64,000 nt of DNA, taken from assembly GCA_902399975.1 (NCBI GenBank), contig CABOHA010000002.1:227843-291842 (forward strand), read 5' to 3'. Shown in pieces: positions 11,097 to 20,583 of this stretch; position 1 is the first letter of the stretch, and every line of letters starts with the position of its first letter. This DNA comes from Coriobacteriaceae bacterium (GTDB lineage: Bacteria; Actinomycetota; Coriobacteriia; Coriobacteriales; Coriobacteriaceae). The notes under the pieces were generated by a model that saw only the letters and a list, made by a program, of their open reading frames with translations, ran no database searches and was not told where the DNA came from. The position numbers and the translations under genes are program-made.

Positions 11097-11459
11097 CATG
11101 CCAATTTGTTCGCTCTGGTGCCCGCTCGCTGCCCGTCCTCTACCTGCGGCGTTGCCATGGTAGTCATTGAGGTGGCAGTTGGGGACGTTCCTTTTCTGCC
11201 GGCAGTTGGGGACACTCCTTGCGCCAGCGTTGCATCGCGAACGCTCGGGAAAATGCGACCCGGTTTTTGGCCGAATTCCGGGTCGCGGTTTCCGGATGGG
11301 GTGGGTTGCGGAAACCGCGACCCGGAATATTGCTCTGAAACGGGATGCGGTTTCCCCGACGCGCCTCAAACGGAAAGTGCATCCCATTTCGGAGCTCCAA
11401 AACGGGATGCACTTTCCGCGTGGAAGAATTGTCGCAGCTACGTTAAGCAGTGCCGCTCG
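11097..11459. repeat. Palindrome-rich intergenic block
   Basis: It holds a GGGGACGTTCC repeat unit (about 11172-11220). A palindrome with 20-bp perfect arms (11275-11294 and 11309-11328) follows, built on CCGGGTCGCGGTTTCCG. A third palindrome, CGGAAAGTGCATCCC with its complement GGGATGCACTTTCCG, spans about 11379-11421. Related CGGAAAGGGCATCCCG arms occur at 43210-43321. No gene is visible. Confidence 0.7.
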
Positions 11460-12128
11460 CTACTCGCCCAGAATCAGGGCTGCGAGCTCTTCTTGCGTGT
11501 CCACCACGTAGTCGGCGCCGGCGGACTCCAGCTCTGCGCGGCCGCGGAAGCCCCAGCTGACACCGGCGCTCTTGAGGCCGGCGTTGTGGCCGGTCAGAAC
11601 ATCGACATTCGAATCGCCCACATAGAGCGTGGTTGCCGGATTGGCGCCCAGCTCCTTCATCACGTGCAGCGTGACGGGCGCTTTGGGCTTAGGCGGAAAC
11701 GCATCGACACGGCCTTGCACCAGCGCAAAGCGCTCGGAACCAAAGTATTTCTCGATAAGCGGGGCTGCCGAAATATGATCCTTGTTGGTGAGCACGGCAA
11801 GCTGAACGCCCGCTGTGCGCAGACGGTCGAGCATCTCAATCGTGCCGGCGTAGGGGGCGGTGTGGTCCTCCTTGTGCTCGCCGTAATAGGCCCTAAATTC
11901 GGCAAGCGTCTGCCCAAACATACGGCCGTCGCCCGCGTACTCGGCGGGCATAAAGCGCTCGACCAGCTTGAGCATGCCGTTTCCCACCTTGTAGCGGTAC
12001 TCGTCTACGGCAAACGTGGGCCAGCCGTGCATCTCGCAGGTATGGTTGCCGGCGGCCGCCAGGTCCTCGAGCGTGTTGAGAATGGTGCCGTCCAGGTCAA
12101 AGATCACGGTGGAAAAAGCTGCTGCCAT
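11460..12128 (-). CDS. HAD hydrolase, phosphoglycolate-phosphatase-like
   Basis: A 222-residue HAD superfamily phosphatase. Motif I is IFDLDGTILNT with the nucleophile and acid Asp; the cap domain follows; motif II is AVLTNKD; and motif III/IV is VGDSNVDV near residue 170. This is the Gph/PGMB subfamily, which acts on small phosphate esters. Substrate cannot be assigned. The start MAAAFSTVIFD at 12128 has GGGAG upstream; longer starts add a non-conserved leader. It is a lone gene on the minus strand. Confidence 0.88.
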   Translation of the reverse strand: MAAAFSTVIFDLDGTILNTLEDLAAAGNHTCEMHGWPTFAVDEYRYKVGNGMLKLVERFMPAEYAGDGRMFGQTLAEFRAYYGEHKEDHTAPYAGTIEMLDRLRTAGVQLAVLTNKDHISAAPLIEKYFGSERFALVQGRVDAFPPKPKAPVTLHVMKELGANPATTLYVGDSNVDVLTGHNAGLKSAGVSWGFRGRAELESAGADYVVDTQEELAALILGE

Positions 12129-12250
12129 GAAAGCTCCCGTCATTGGGTTTAAAACGCACCTCATAATACTGGGCTTACGCGTCTGGCGTGGCTGGAATCT
12201 GAACATCTCCAGGGATATCAAGCCACATCGCGCCAGCCGTGCAATTCCGC

Positions 12251-12308
12251 CCTAGTAAATTCTCGGCAGCTGCTCTCCCACGAGCATGTCGAGGATGCGG
12301 GTCGAGCC
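12251..12308 (-). pseudogene. Stray copy of the hypE 3' end
   Basis: Read on the minus strand this 58-bp piece encodes GSTRILDMLVGEQLPRIY and a stop. Nearly the same peptide ends HypE in this window (GSTRILDMLVGEQLPRIC, 19339-19395), and the DNA is also nearly identical. The match stops at the stop codon of the neighbouring PRD regulator. I infer the scar of a duplication or recombination. Confidence 0.75.
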
Positions 12309-12309
12309 T

Positions 12310-14280
12310 TTATCCGATATCGTGCGTAAACGCAGCCAGAAACTCTTCGAAGGTGTCGGTCTGCATGAGCCTCATCGTGGTCTCTACCGAGGAGAACACT
12401 TCGATAATCAGGTCGAGCACATCTCTAAAGAGCCCCATGTCTTCCTGCGCGGTACCTATAAGCAGCACAAATCGCACGTCGTGGCGTCCCCAAGGAATCG
12501 GGGCGTCATTGTGGACCACGGCAATAAACGAGCGCTTGGGATACACCGAGATCGCATGGGGTATGGCAAGGCAGTCAGTAAACGCTGTCGATGAGACGTT
12601 CTCGCGCAGATGCACGTTGGCGATAAATTCGGGCGTTACGAGCTCCTGAGCAGCCAAAAGCTCTCCCATTCGGTCGATGCAGCTTGTGGCGTCAACCGCG
12701 TCTATGTTGCGTATAAATAGCTCCGGCCGCAGCAGGTGCCCCAAAAGGCCCTGAGCGTAGAGGCGCCGTCGCCGCTCTTGGATGGCACAAAGCCGGTCGC
12801 GGATCTTTCGCACGTTCTGTTTAGTGAGGATGGGCCCGATCAAGATCTTGGTGCTACCGCCATAAACCGGCACGTCGACCGTAGTGACCACCACATCGCT
12901 CTCGGGAGGATCGGCCAGGTAGCTATCACAGCTTCTCACGGCAACAACGCTGATGTCGTCTCCAAACTCGGCCTTAAGGTCGTCGACAAGCCTGCGCGCA
13001 AAGTCGTGATACTCCTCGATGATGACCGTGCAGGTGATGGCGCCGTCGGGTGCGGAGAACTTCTCAAAATAGGCGCCGATGTGAAAGGCGATAAACGCGA
13101 TTTCGTTCTCGCCTACCTCGATATCCATGGCCGTCGAGAAGCGATGGGCGATATAGACCGCCATATCGTAGACCGGTGCGTACTCGCTTTTGATCTGCGC
13201 AGCGAGCGGGTTGGGGTAGCTTACGTGGTAGACGGCTCGTTGGTAGGCGTTAAACATATGCAGGACGAGCTGCAGGCGCATGGGCTCGTCGATAAAGCGC
13301 GGTAGGTTGTAGCGCTTGCCGCACTCGTCGAGAATCCCCAGAACCATGTCTACAAAATCGCGGTCAATGATGCTTGAGAGCTTCTCGCGGTTGAGCTCGT
13401 CAAAATCGCAACGTTCGACGGAAAGCGCCAAAAGCAGCAGGATTTGCTGAAAATCGGCGCGTGGGATGGCGCAACCAAACTCCTTCTCAAAGTAGGCGGC
13501 GATGCGCTGGGCGCAGCGTACGATCTGCTCGCGCTGCCCGAGTTGTGCCACTAGGCCGTCTGCATCGATGGGGCCGTCCACCTCGCTGAGCTCGTTGTTC
13601 GAGGTGAGCCTGATGATGATCACTAACAGGTGCACGAGCAGGTTGGAGAGCGCGTAGTCGTTGATAAATAAATCCGAGCGCTGGCAGATCGCGACCAAGC
13701 TCGAGAGGGTTGCCTGCACGTCAAAGTCGGGAAACATGTTTTCGAGCGTTTTGGTTGAGGTGAAATAGCCATAGGAGTTGTGGGTTGCTATGTGGCCGAG
13801 AAGCTTGCGCTTGTCGGCCTCTCGCCCCGTGAGTGTCATGCGGTAGTCGTGTGTCTCGACATTGAGGCCGAACTGCCGCACGAGTGCGCGCACCTGCGGC
13901 ATCACGGAGCTCTGAAACGTGCTCTCGCTGATGAAGAGCTCATCGGCGATATCAAAGACGGAGAGTCCATCGCATGCGTTGACAAGGCGGGAGATAGTAA
14001 AGTCGCGCCTGGAGTCCGCGTTCGCGGGGAGGGTATTGACACCTTCGCAAGGACTAGCGGAAGCGCTGGCGGCAGCCGGCGCCGCCGTGGCAAGGCGATA
14101 GCCCTCTTTAGACGATTCGATATGTCGCGTACCGGTCTCGTTGACCTCTGCAACATAGTTGCGGATGCTTCGCTCACTCGCGCCCAAAAGGCCGGCAAGC
14201 ATCGAGGAAGACACCCATGAGCTGCTGTTTTCGAGCACGTCGATCATGCGGTTGATGCGGTTCTGCTTGGCGCTCGCCAT
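12310..14280 (-). CDS. PRD-containing BglG/LicR-type regulator with C-terminal EIIA domain
   Basis: A 656-residue regulator: N-terminal HTH (residues 5-60), a second HTH near 100-140, PRD1 about 185-295, PRD2 about 305-410, an EIIB-like region about 412-500, and a mannitol/fructose-type EIIA domain 520-656 with active His575 (LAIPHAI). PRD2 keeps both phosphorylatable His (H341 and H400), while PRD1 keeps H217 but has no His at the second site. The EIIB-like region lacks the usual Cys P-loop. Such proteins activate PTS operons when the sugar is present and HPr phosphorylates them. It is divergent from PTS locus 1, its likely target. GGAGG precedes the ATG. Confidence 0.88.
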   Translation of the reverse strand: MASAKQNRINRMIDVLENSSSWVSSSMLAGLLGASERSIRNYVAEVNETGTRHIESSKEGYRLATAAPAAASASASPCEGVNTLPANADSRRDFTISRLVNACDGLSVFDIADELFISESTFQSSVMPQVRALVRQFGLNVETHDYRMTLTGREADKRKLLGHIATHNSYGYFTSTKTLENMFPDFDVQATLSSLVAICQRSDLFINDYALSNLLVHLLVIIIRLTSNNELSEVDGPIDADGLVAQLGQREQIVRCAQRIAAYFEKEFGCAIPRADFQQILLLLALSVERCDFDELNREKLSSIIDRDFVDMVLGILDECGKRYNLPRFIDEPMRLQLVLHMFNAYQRAVYHVSYPNPLAAQIKSEYAPVYDMAVYIAHRFSTAMDIEVGENEIAFIAFHIGAYFEKFSAPDGAITCTVIIEEYHDFARRLVDDLKAEFGDDISVVAVRSCDSYLADPPESDVVVTTVDVPVYGGSTKILIGPILTKQNVRKIRDRLCAIQERRRRLYAQGLLGHLLRPELFIRNIDAVDATSCIDRMGELLAAQELVTPEFIANVHLRENVSSTAFTDCLAIPHAISVYPKRSFIAVVHNDAPIPWGRHDVRFVLLIGTAQEDMGLFRDVLDLIIEVFSSVETTMRLMQTDTFEEFLAAFTHDIG

Positions 14281-14361
14281 GGCTTTCCTCCAAGAGATGA
14301 ACGGCAGACAGGGTGTACCGCCCCATGGTATCTCAGGTTAAGAAAGGGTGTCTTTTCCAAT

Positions 14362-14450
14362 TTGCCGCCCAAGCGGAAAATCGCCCGGCTTGCCGCGCGG
14401 GCGGAAAATCTGCCGCCTTGCCGCCATGCGGCAAAAAGTCGGTTGGCGGC
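14362..14450. promoter_or_regulatory. Three palindromes at 28-bp spacing upstream of PTS locus 1
   Basis: TTGCCGC begins at 14362, 14390 and 14418, each followed after 4 or 3 bases by GCGGAAAA, GCGGAAAA or GCGGCAAAA, so each unit is a short palindrome. A degraded fourth unit (TTGGCGGCAA) starts at 14443. A candidate -10, TATAGT (14468-14473), lies just after. I infer an operator or activator array for the IIB-IIC-IIA-GH1-HPr genes. The rest of 14281-14582 shows no gene. Confidence 0.6.
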
Positions 14451-14582
14451 AAGAGCCCTCCGCCGCGTATAGTGCAGTCACGGTCAAGGGCGGCCGGGTC
14501 GACACGGGCGCCCAAGAACACAGCGGGGATCGCAGCGGCATCGGAGCTGCCTCGAGCCCGCTTATTGGGAAAGGAGTACCCC

Positions 14583-14912
14583 ATGGCAGATGAGAACGGC
14601 ACCGTTCGCATTCTCCTCGCTTGCGGCATCGGTGCCTCGACCGGCTTTATGGCGGCAGGCATGCGCAAGGTCGCAAAGTCCAAGGGTCTTGACTGCACCA
14701 TCAAGGCAGTCAGTAAGTCTGAGATTATGGACTACGCCGACAAGATCGACGTCCTCCTGCTCGGTCCGCACTTCGCCTCCGAGGTGCCCGAGATCCAGTC
14801 TCAAGTGGCATCTCACGGCGTGAAGGTCATGGCCATCGACCCCGACTATTACGCGGCGCTCGACGGCGAGAGCATCCTCGAGGATGCCTACGACCTGCTT
14901 GACGAAGACTAG
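14583..14912 (+). CDS. PTS lactose/cellobiose-type IIB subunit
   Basis: A 109-residue cytosolic phosphotransfer protein. ILLACGIGASTGFMAAGM carries the phosphorylated Cys14 and the P-loop. It takes phosphate from the IIA protein and gives it to the sugar as it enters through IIC. AAAGGAG precedes the ATG at 14583. It is the first gene of PTS locus 1 and is 11 bp from the IIC gene. Confidence 0.93.
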   Translation: MADENGTVRILLACGIGASTGFMAAGMRKVAKSKGLDCTIKAVSKSEIMDYADKIDVLLLGPHFASEVPEIQSQVASHGVKVMAIDPDYYAALDGESILEDAYDLLDED

Positions 14913-14923
14913 GAGGGGACAAC

Positions 14924-16243
14924 ATGCTGCAAAAGGTCATGGAAGCGATCCAGGCGTGGATCACCGAGCATGTCGTCCCCGTGATGAACAAGCTTACCTC
15001 AACCTACTGGTTTGGCGTTATCTCCGACGCAGTTCTCTACATCGTCCCCTTCTCCATGGTCTCGGCCATCCCGAGCCTGTGGAACATTATCCGTCGCTTT
15101 GTCCCGGCCCTGCCCGACCTGTCGCCGCTCACTACGTTCTCGTTTGGCCTCGTGGGCATGTTCATGGCGTTTATCATCCCGCATAACGTTGCGGTCAAGG
15201 AAGATCGCAAAGACCGCAGCATGATTGCCGGTTTTACCGGTATAGGCGCTTTTATGCTGTGCATGAACCCCACCATCACCGATCAGGGCTATGTCTTCCA
15301 GATGGCCAAGTTTGGCGCGGGTGGCATGTTCACCGCGATGGTCGTGGGATTTGTCGTTGGCTTTATCTACAAGCGCATGGCGCGCATGACGTTCTTTTCC
15401 GAGGACAGCCTCGTGCCCGACTTCGTCAAGAACTGGTTCGATAACATCATTGCGGTGCTGCTGTCGCTTTTTGTGGCTTGGCTCTTTACCAACATGCTCC
15501 AGGTCGACGTTTTTAGCGCGGTCGCGATCATCCTTTCGCCCGTTACCGGCTTTGCCCAGACGCTGCCCGGCACCATCGCCATCCCGCTTGTCATGGACAC
15601 CTTCTACTTCTTTGGCATCTCCGGCTGGGTGTTCTCGCCGATCCAGCAGTCCATCCAAAAGTCTGCTCTTGCCGAGAACATGGCCGCCTATGCCGCAGGC
15701 CTCGCTCCCACTAACATTAACGCGTACGGCATTACTCGCTACATCATGATCGGCGGCGAGGGCGCAACGCTTCCGTTGGCCTTCTACATGCTCTTTGCCA
15801 AGTCCAAGAAGAACAAGACGCTCGGCCGTGCAACGATTATCCCGTCGCTGTTCAACATTAACGAGCCGCTGGTCTTCTCCACGATCGTCGCCAACCCCTT
15901 TATGTTCATCCCCATGGTGCTGCAGTCTATCCTGCTGTCTGCCAACGCCTACCTCTGGATGAGCATGGGCTGGGCGAGCCTGCACGTCGAGAATTTCGAT
16001 ATGAACTTCCTGCCCAATGCGGTCTCGGCGTTCTTTATGTCGGGCGGAGACGTGCGCAATATCGCACTTGTCTGCGTCAACCTGCTGATCGCCGCGATTC
16101 TGTGGTTCCCGTTCTTTAAGGCTGCCGATAACTACCAGTGCAAGATCGAGGAAGAGCAGGCTGCCGAGAAGGCTGCAAAGAAAGCGGCCAAGAAGGCTGC
16201 CAAGGAAGCCGCCAAGGCCGCTGCCGCAGCTGCTGTCGAGTAA
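14924..16243 (+). CDS. PTS lactose/cellobiose-type IIC permease
   Basis: A 439-residue inner-membrane protein with about ten hydrophobic segments. Sequence such as NINEPLVFSTIVANPFMFIP is typical of the EIIC family for cellobiose and chitobiose. It carries the disaccharide inward for phosphorylation by IIB. The last 30 residues form a Lys/Ala/Glu-rich cytoplasmic tail (EKAAKKAAKKAAKEAAKAAA) that is longer than usual. AGGAGG sits upstream. The neighbouring GH1 suggests a beta-glucoside substrate. Confidence 0.92.
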   Translation: MLQKVMEAIQAWITEHVVPVMNKLTSTYWFGVISDAVLYIVPFSMVSAIPSLWNIIRRFVPALPDLSPLTTFSFGLVGMFMAFIIPHNVAVKEDRKDRSMIAGFTGIGAFMLCMNPTITDQGYVFQMAKFGAGGMFTAMVVGFVVGFIYKRMARMTFFSEDSLVPDFVKNWFDNIIAVLLSLFVAWLFTNMLQVDVFSAVAIILSPVTGFAQTLPGTIAIPLVMDTFYFFGISGWVFSPIQQSIQKSALAENMAAYAAGLAPTNINAYGITRYIMIGGEGATLPLAFYMLFAKSKKNKTLGRATIIPSLFNINEPLVFSTIVANPFMFIPMVLQSILLSANAYLWMSMGWASLHVENFDMNFLPNAVSAFFMSGGDVRNIALVCVNLLIAAILWFPFFKAADNYQCKIEEEQAAEKAAKKAAKKAAKEAAKAAAAAAVE

Positions 16244-16295
16244 ACCTCTACGGGCGACTCAGAGTTCGTCGCCTAGTTGCTACCAGATGTTTCAG

Positions 16296-16321
16296 TACCG
16301 GCCGTGGAGGCGGCCGGTACC
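16296..16321 (+). terminator. Hairpin between IIC and IIA genes
   Basis: GTACCGGCC pairs with GGCCGGTAC around an 8-base loop. There is no T-run, so it is more likely an mRNA processing or stability element, or a partial terminator, than a full stop. Confidence 0.6.
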
Positions 16322-16339
16322 CAAGAATAGGAGGCCATG

Positions 16340-16666
16340 ATGGCTGATGAGACAATCAACGTTCCTGCGGTCGCGATGAACGTCATCATCAACGCTGGCG
16401 ACGGCCGCGCCTGCATCGACAAGGCGATGGATGCCCTGGCGGAGTTCGATTTCGATGCGGCAGACGCGCATCTTGCCGAGGCTGATGCCAAGATCCTTGA
16501 GGCGCACAAAGCGCAGACCGAGATGATCCAGCGCCAGGCGGGCGGCGAGGAGGTCGAGTACTCCCTGCTGTTCGTGCACGCCCAGGATACGCTTATGACC
16601 ATCAGCGCCGAGCTGCACATGGCCAAGAAGATGATGCCCGTAGTGCGCGCGCTGACCGCCCGCTAA
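16340..16666 (+). CDS. PTS lactose/cellobiose-type IIA subunit
   Basis: A 108-residue helical protein that carries phosphate from HPr to IIB. The active His is H80 in LLFVHAQDTLM. The fold forms a trimer in known relatives. Two ATGs stand in tandem at 16337 and 16340; AGGAGG (16329-16334) is better spaced for 16340. It is the third gene of PTS locus 1, separated from IIC by a hairpin, and is followed by the GH1 gene. Confidence 0.92.
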   Translation: MADETINVPAVAMNVIINAGDGRACIDKAMDALAEFDFDAADAHLAEADAKILEAHKAQTEMIQRQAGGEEVEYSLLFVHAQDTLMTISAELHMAKKMMPVVRALTAR

Positions 16667-16729
16667 CGCGTCTCCCGATTGCGGGTCGCGCCCTGCGGCT
16701 CGCATCCCCAACCCAACCAAGAGAGATGA

Positions 16730-18277
<1,548 letters not shown>

Positions 18278-18286
18278 GGAGCAGAG

Positions 18287-18553
18287 ATGGTTTCCAAGAC
18301 GACGATCGTCAAGAATCCGAGCGGTATCCACGCGCGTCCTGCGTCGCTGTTTGTGCAGGAGGCAAGCAAGTACGAGAGCTCGATCACCGTTGGCAAGTTG
18401 GGCGGAGACGCCAAGGACGCCAAGTCTATCTTGATGGTCATGAGCCTGGGGATGATCTGCGGTTGCGAGATTGTGATTGCGGCCGACGGCGCCGACGAGG
18501 CGGCCGCCGTCGATGCCCTCGTGGCGCTTGTCGAGAGTGGCTGCGGGGAGTAG
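18287..18553 (+). CDS. HPr-family phosphocarrier protein
   Basis: An 88-residue HPr. His15 in GIHARPAS takes phosphate from enzyme I. Ser47 in AKSILMVMSLGM is the regulatory HPr-kinase site. It sits 9 bp after the GH1 gene with AAGGAG upstream, so it is made together with PTS locus 1. A PTS operon with its own HPr is less common than a single ptsHI locus. I cannot tell whether this is the main HPr of the cell. A terminator follows at 18616. Confidence 0.92.
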   Translation: MVSKTTIVKNPSGIHARPASLFVQEASKYESSITVGKLGGDAKDAKSILMVMSLGMICGCEIVIAADGADEAAAVDALVALVESGCGE

Positions 18554-18615
18554 GCGGGCAAAAGCCGCGCCGATGCGCTTTGGGCCACCCAAGGTGGGCT
18601 GGCTCCAGAAAGATT

Positions 18616-18641
18616 GGCCCGCCGGTGCGCGCCGGCGGGCC
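18616..18641 (+). terminator. Terminator-like hairpin after HPr
   Basis: GGCCCGCCGG pairs with CCGGCGGGCC around TGCGCG, followed by CTTTGCTT. It ends PTS locus 1 or reduces read-through to the next gene. Confidence 0.75.
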
Positions 18642-18662
18642 CTTTGCTTAGGGAGGTTAACG

Positions 18663-19103
18663 ATGACGGCAAGAAACGTTGGCGCTAGGGGCGCGGGGCG
18701 CGTTGGGGCGCGTTCGGCGCTTACGACCCTGGGGGTCATGTCACTGATTTATGCGGTGGGCGTTCTACTTATGGATGCGACTGTGGGCGAGCTTACGGGC
18801 TCTGCGGCGTCCTCTGCATCGATCGCGTCGATGCTCGTTACCTTGCTGCTCATCGTGGCGTTGATCTTCCTTGAGGTGCGAGCGTATCGGGCGGTGGTGG
18901 CCTCGGTGCCCTTTGAGCCTGATATGGGTGACAAGGTGCTGCTAGGTCTTTCGCTCTGGTTTGGCGGCGGCATGCCACTCGGCGTCGCCAATCTGGTTCG
19001 CGCCGCGGCGTTAGGAGGTGCCGGCGACGTGCGCCAGATTCTCATGCAGCTGGGCGTGAGCGTCGCGCTCATGCTGCTGACGTATCCAAAGTTCAGAGCG
19101 TAG
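18663..19103 (+). CDS. Small four-helix membrane protein, unknown
   Basis: A 146-residue protein with four hydrophobic segments (about residues 20-42, 52-75, 88-108 and 118-138). I do not recognise a family. GGGAGG lies upstream of the ATG at 18663. It follows the HPr gene after a hairpin, so it may be partly cotranscribed with PTS locus 1. A strong bidirectional terminator lies after it. Confidence 0.72.
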   Translation: MTARNVGARGAGRVGARSALTTLGVMSLIYAVGVLLMDATVGELTGSAASSASIASMLVTLLLIVALIFLEVRAYRAVVASVPFEPDMGDKVLLGLSLWFGGGMPLGVANLVRAAALGGAGDVRQILMQLGVSVALMLLTYPKFRA

Positions 19104-19126
19104 ACAACAGCAAAGCTTGAAAATGC

Positions 19127-19165
19127 AAAGCCCCGCGACCGATTTCAGCCCGGTCGCGGGGCTAT
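19127..19165. terminator. Bidirectional terminator between membrane protein and hypE
   Basis: AGCCCCGCGACCG pairs perfectly with CGGTCGCGGGGCT around a 9-base loop between convergent genes. The minus-strand side has a short T-run and so would serve hypE read-through as well. The remaining 170 bases up to hypE show nothing clear. Confidence 0.85.
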
Positions 19166-19338
19166 TTGATATTTGGGGGAAATGCATTCGTCGATTTACA
19201 TGCTCTCTGCCGCACGTGTGCCCCGCTCATTTCCAGGGTGAACATTTGGCTCGCTCAATCTTGGGGTGGCAGCGGATCGGGCAGGGCGGGACGACGGCCT
19301 GGTGGCGGAGCGAAGCCGCGCCGGCCGGCGCTCGCCCG

Positions 19339-20373
19339 CTAGCAAATCCTCGGCAGCTGCTCTCCTACGAGCATGTCGAGGATGCGGGTCGAGCCCCAGC
19401 CGGTGCGTACGCGCACGGCGGGACGGGCGCCCTCGGCAAGTGGCAGCACGCGACCGACGATGGCGGCATTCTCGCCGTAGCGGGCGGCGCGCATGGCGCT
19501 CAGCGCGGCATCGGCTTGCTCGGTCGGCACGACGGCAACCATCTTGCCCTCGTTTGCCACCTGCAGCACATCGTAGCCGAGCATCTCGCAGGCGGCCTGC
19601 ACGTCGGGGCGCACGGGCACGGCATCCTCGTCGACCTCCATGGCAACGCCGCTGGCCTGCGCAAACTCGTTAAGCGTCGAGGCCAGGCCACCGCGCGTGG
19701 GGTCGCGGAAGCAGTGTGTGTCGGGTGCTGCGGCAAGCACATCGGCAATCAGGTGGTTGAGCGGCGCGGCATCGCTTTCGATGGTGCTCGAAAACGCCAG
19801 GCCCTCGCGTTGGCTCATGATGGCGATGCCGTGGTCGCCGAGTGTGCCCGACACCAGGATGACATCGCCGGGCCGGCAGTTGGCACCGCTGAGCGTCACG
19901 CCTGCGGGCACCTCGCCTACGCCAGCGGTATTGATGTAGACGCCGTCGGCACCGCCACGCTCGACCACCTTGGTGTCGCCGGTGATAATCTTCACGCCTG
20001 CCTCATGTGCCGTTTCGGCCATGGTCTGCACAATCTGGCGCAGCTTGTCCATGGGATAGCCCTCTTCGAGGATAAAGCCGCATGAGAGGTAGCGCACATT
20101 AGCGCCCGAGGTCGCGACGTCGTTGACGGTTCCGCACACGGCGAGTCGGCCGATATTGCCGCCGGGGAAGAACTGCGGCGAGACTACAAAGCTGTCGGTC
20201 GACATGGCGATGCGCCCGCTCGCGGGCAGCGCAGCGACGCCGGCATCGTTGCCCTCGAGCAGTTCGGGCGACCCAAAGGCATCCAAAAAGACCTCATCGA
20301 TGATGCGTTTCATCATCTGGCCGCCAGAGCCGTGGCCCAACAGGACAGTGCTATCGGTGGCAGTACGGGACAT
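19339..20373 (-). CDS. hypE: Hydrogenase maturation protein HypE
   Basis: A 344-residue enzyme of the AIR-synthase fold. It dehydrates the thiocarbamate on its C-terminal Cys to thiocyanate, the source of the CN ligands of NiFe-hydrogenase. The N-terminus LLGHGSGGQMMKRII and the C-terminal PRIC, with the acceptor Cys as last residue, are diagnostic. The start at 20373 has GGAG upstream. It is the last gene of the nikR-hypF-C-D-E run, set apart from hypD by a large palindrome. Confidence 0.95.
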   Translation of the reverse strand: MSRTATDSTVLLGHGSGGQMMKRIIDEVFLDAFGSPELLEGNDAGVAALPASGRIAMSTDSFVVSPQFFPGGNIGRLAVCGTVNDVATSGANVRYLSCGFILEEGYPMDKLRQIVQTMAETAHEAGVKIITGDTKVVERGGADGVYINTAGVGEVPAGVTLSGANCRPGDVILVSGTLGDHGIAIMSQREGLAFSSTIESDAAPLNHLIADVLAAAPDTHCFRDPTRGGLASTLNEFAQASGVAMEVDEDAVPVRPDVQAACEMLGYDVLQVANEGKMVAVVPTEQADAALSAMRAARYGENAAIVGRVLPLAEGARPAVRVRTGWGSTRILDMLVGEQLPRIC

Positions 20374-20445
20374 ATCGAAAACTCCAATCGTGGGGGTCGG
20401 CAATAGCTGAGTGTGGCAGAATCGATGTTAAGTAAAAGTCAGCGA

Positions 20446-20543
20446 GCGCCATTCAGGCGAAGTGAGTTGCCTTGAAAGAGGAGGCTGCTGGGCTTTTGCC
20501 CGCAGCCGACGATTGAAAGGCAAATCGCTCGCCTGAATGGCGC
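20446..20543. repeat. 98-bp palindrome between hypD and hypE
   Basis: The outer arms (20446-20473 and 20517-20543) match over about 26 bases with one gap and start GCGCCATTCAGGCGA. An inner stem, GGCTGCTGGGC-TTTT-GCCCGCAGCC, occupies 20483-20507. In the RNA this would be a very long hairpin between two genes of the same operon. Confidence 0.85.
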
Positions 20544-20583
20544 GCAGCGTCGACCGGTCCGCCGTTCGTTAGAACGGCGGAAC

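Noticed and set aside
14362..14450. Possible CRISPR array
   Set aside because: Units are about 18-19 bp and palindromic with spacers of about 10 bases, too short for spacers, and no cas genes are near.
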